A stretch of 64,000 nt of DNA from Micrasema longulum (Eukaryota; Arthropoda; Insecta; Trichoptera; Brachycentridae), in contig JAGVSM010003819.1 in assembly GCA_022494885.1 (NCBI GenBank), positions 60,601 through 124,600 on the forward strand. The letters are read 5' to 3'. The translations under genes and the position numbers were made by a program. This document shows positions 62,737 through 64,000 of this stretch, piece after piece. The first letter of the stretch is position 1. Every line of letters begins with the position of its first letter. Under the pieces are notes generated by a model that did no database searches, was not told the origin of the DNA, and was given only the letters and a program-made list of their open reading frames with translations.

Positions 62737-62981
62737 GGGCCCCGATTACAATGGAAAGTTAACAGAGTTATCTTCGATTGTCTATTAAGAAAAACCGATA
62801 TCTGTGTACGAAAATTAGTATATTTGCATGAACATTTAAAGTATCTTCGTCGGTAACCTATAATTGAACATGTTAAGAAGTAAAAAATGTATGCATATTC
62901 TGCTTTTCATACAGAAAACTTAATTTTACTTTGTTGATAAAATTGAAGAAAAATGCTACCTTCCCATTGTAATCGGGGCCC
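62737..62981. mobile_element. MITE with perfect 18-bp terminal inverted repeats
   Basis: GGGCCCCGATTACAATGG at 62737-62754 and its exact complement at 62964-62981. 245 bp in all, with A+T-rich interior and no transposase. I could not settle a target duplication (flanks TCA and AGG), so the superfamily is open. Perfect ends suggest a fairly recent insertion. Confidence 0.65.
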
Positions 62982-63603
62982 AGGCATCAACATTGCCTTC
63001 AAATTCGCCATTGCTATTTGATTTTTTATATTTATGTACCCGCACCTAGAGTATTCCTCTGTTATCTGGTCTCCATATTATGATGTTCACATAAAGAATA
63101 TTGAATCAGTTCAACGTCGATTTTTGAGAAAGATATGCTGGAGGGTGGGCTTATCCAGAGACCAATATACGTATTATGAGTTAGAAACTCGCTTAAATGT
63201 ATCTTCTCTTCAAGGCCATCGAAATAAATCCGACCTTCTAGTCCTATTTAAAATTCTCAATTCACTCTTTGATGCGCCTGATCGCTTCGATCCCAACTAG
63301 AAACCTCAGGCAAAACATACTCTTTCATACCGATAACCATAGAACTGTTCTTTTCATTTCTCTATGCCCAGAATTCTTAGGTCTGCGGACATTCACACCA
63401 GTCTTTATTTCTTTGATAACAAGTTGTCTTCTTTCAAAAGATCACTAAGTCAAATTCAATTATAAACACCTCTCTCCCGCTTCCATTCCCACAAAGTCTA
63501 CTATATACCTTTGTGTCTTTCTACTTTTCTTTATAATAATTTTCTATGTATAAATATGTCCTTTAAAAAGGCCCATTGGGCGTATATATAAATAAATAAA
63601 TAT
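62982..63603 (+). mobile_element. LINE B-prime (CR1/Jockey-like), 3' end
   Basis: The frame 63034-63297 reads YPHLEYSSVIWSPYYDVHIK, NIESVQRRFLRKICWRVGLS and NKSDLLVLFKILNSLFDAPD, the thumb and connection after the polymerase. Later frames give SADIHTSLYFFDNKLSSFKR. The tail is GGGCGTATATATAAATAAAT followed by AAATA, like LINE B (33340-33364). 5'-truncated, with a stop after FDPN. Confidence 0.8.
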
Positions 63604-64000
63604 ATTCCGTTGATATTTTTAATTGCTTATGTTAATTACCTACTTGTTACTATTGTTTTAGTTATGCAATTTTATATTTTTTTGTTATGTGTTTACATGC
63701 GTTTTTTTCCATATTTATGTTTAATATATGTTAAAGGCAATTTATGCCGTTTATGTCAAGTATAAAAAATGTTAATGTATGTGCCTGTCGGTGAACCAAG
63801 TAAACATATAAATTCCGTTTGATTTATAAGTTTACTATGATTTATATGAAAACTTATTGTTACGCACACATAAAGCAGAGGGTATTATATTATATTTGAA
63901 TGGATAGTGGACTTGTGTTCGTGTGTATAAACAACAAAACTGTTTCTATGTAACTGCTAATTTTAAAATATTTTAAATAGCTTTATTTACAAATACTTTC
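63604..64000. other. A+T-rich DNA, nothing recognised
   Basis: No supportable feature up to the window end. Confidence 0.4.

Overview
The window looks like nuclear DNA from an insect. It is strongly A+T-rich, holds a short interstitial run of the insect telomere repeat TTAGG, and is packed with arthropod-type non-LTR retrotransposons (CR1/Jockey-like, RTE-like and R1-like), tRNA-derived SINEs, Penelope-like element (PLE) remains, hAT pieces and many foldback (hairpin) elements. I cannot place it to order or species. I see no convincing host protein-coding gene, rRNA or functional tRNA, and no CRISPR array. The stretch reads as intergenic or long-intronic DNA in which almost every recognisable unit is a broken mobile element. 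Family letters used below (A to O, S1 to S4, M, P, Q, R1, R2) are my own and rest on similarity between copies inside this window.

Layout. 1-6.5 kb: ends of LINE D, A, F, E and G, SINE S2, a hairpin MITE and a foldback with decayed hammerhead motifs. 6.5-14 kb: mostly unique DNA, a hammerhead ribozyme motif with an intact core (8843-8884, minus), a Penelope-like remnant with a GIY-YIG domain and its own hammerhead motif (10338-11014), and a less A+T-rich, possibly regulatory block (about 13.4-14.0 kb). 14-25.6 kb: foldback M, SINE remnants, an RTE-like reverse transcriptase pseudogene (20552-21480) and LINE tails. 26.4-35 kb: nested foldbacks R2/R1, LINE G, a 728-bp hAT element with a perfect 8-bp target duplication, LINE E, inverted element P, and LINE B with a frameshifted reverse transcriptase. 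35-41.6 kb: SINEs S1 and S2, LINE E, and the longest M element (39630-41151), whose about 220-bp inverted arms enclose a broken unidentified gene. 41.6-50.6 kb: LINE A, LINE D, foldback R1, LINE E, back-to-back hammerheads in foldback Q, SINE S2 interrupted by M, and element P. 50.6-64 kb: LINE A tails, SINEs S1 and S3, R1-like LINE, hAT fragments, LINE H, the best-preserved reverse transcriptase (LINE D, 57475-58862), more foldbacks, LINE E and LINE B-prime.

How the parts relate. LINE tails are mostly (AAAT)n, (GAA)n, (TTTG)n or (GAT)n. SINE S1 ends like the (AAAT)n LINEs and S2 ends like the (GAT)n LINE, so tail type suggests which LINE moved which SINE. The most interesting signal is a set of hammerhead-ribozyme-like motifs in at least five repeat families. 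All have a very short, usually palindromic stem III. Two families carry a paired U3/A8 change in place of the usual C3/G8.
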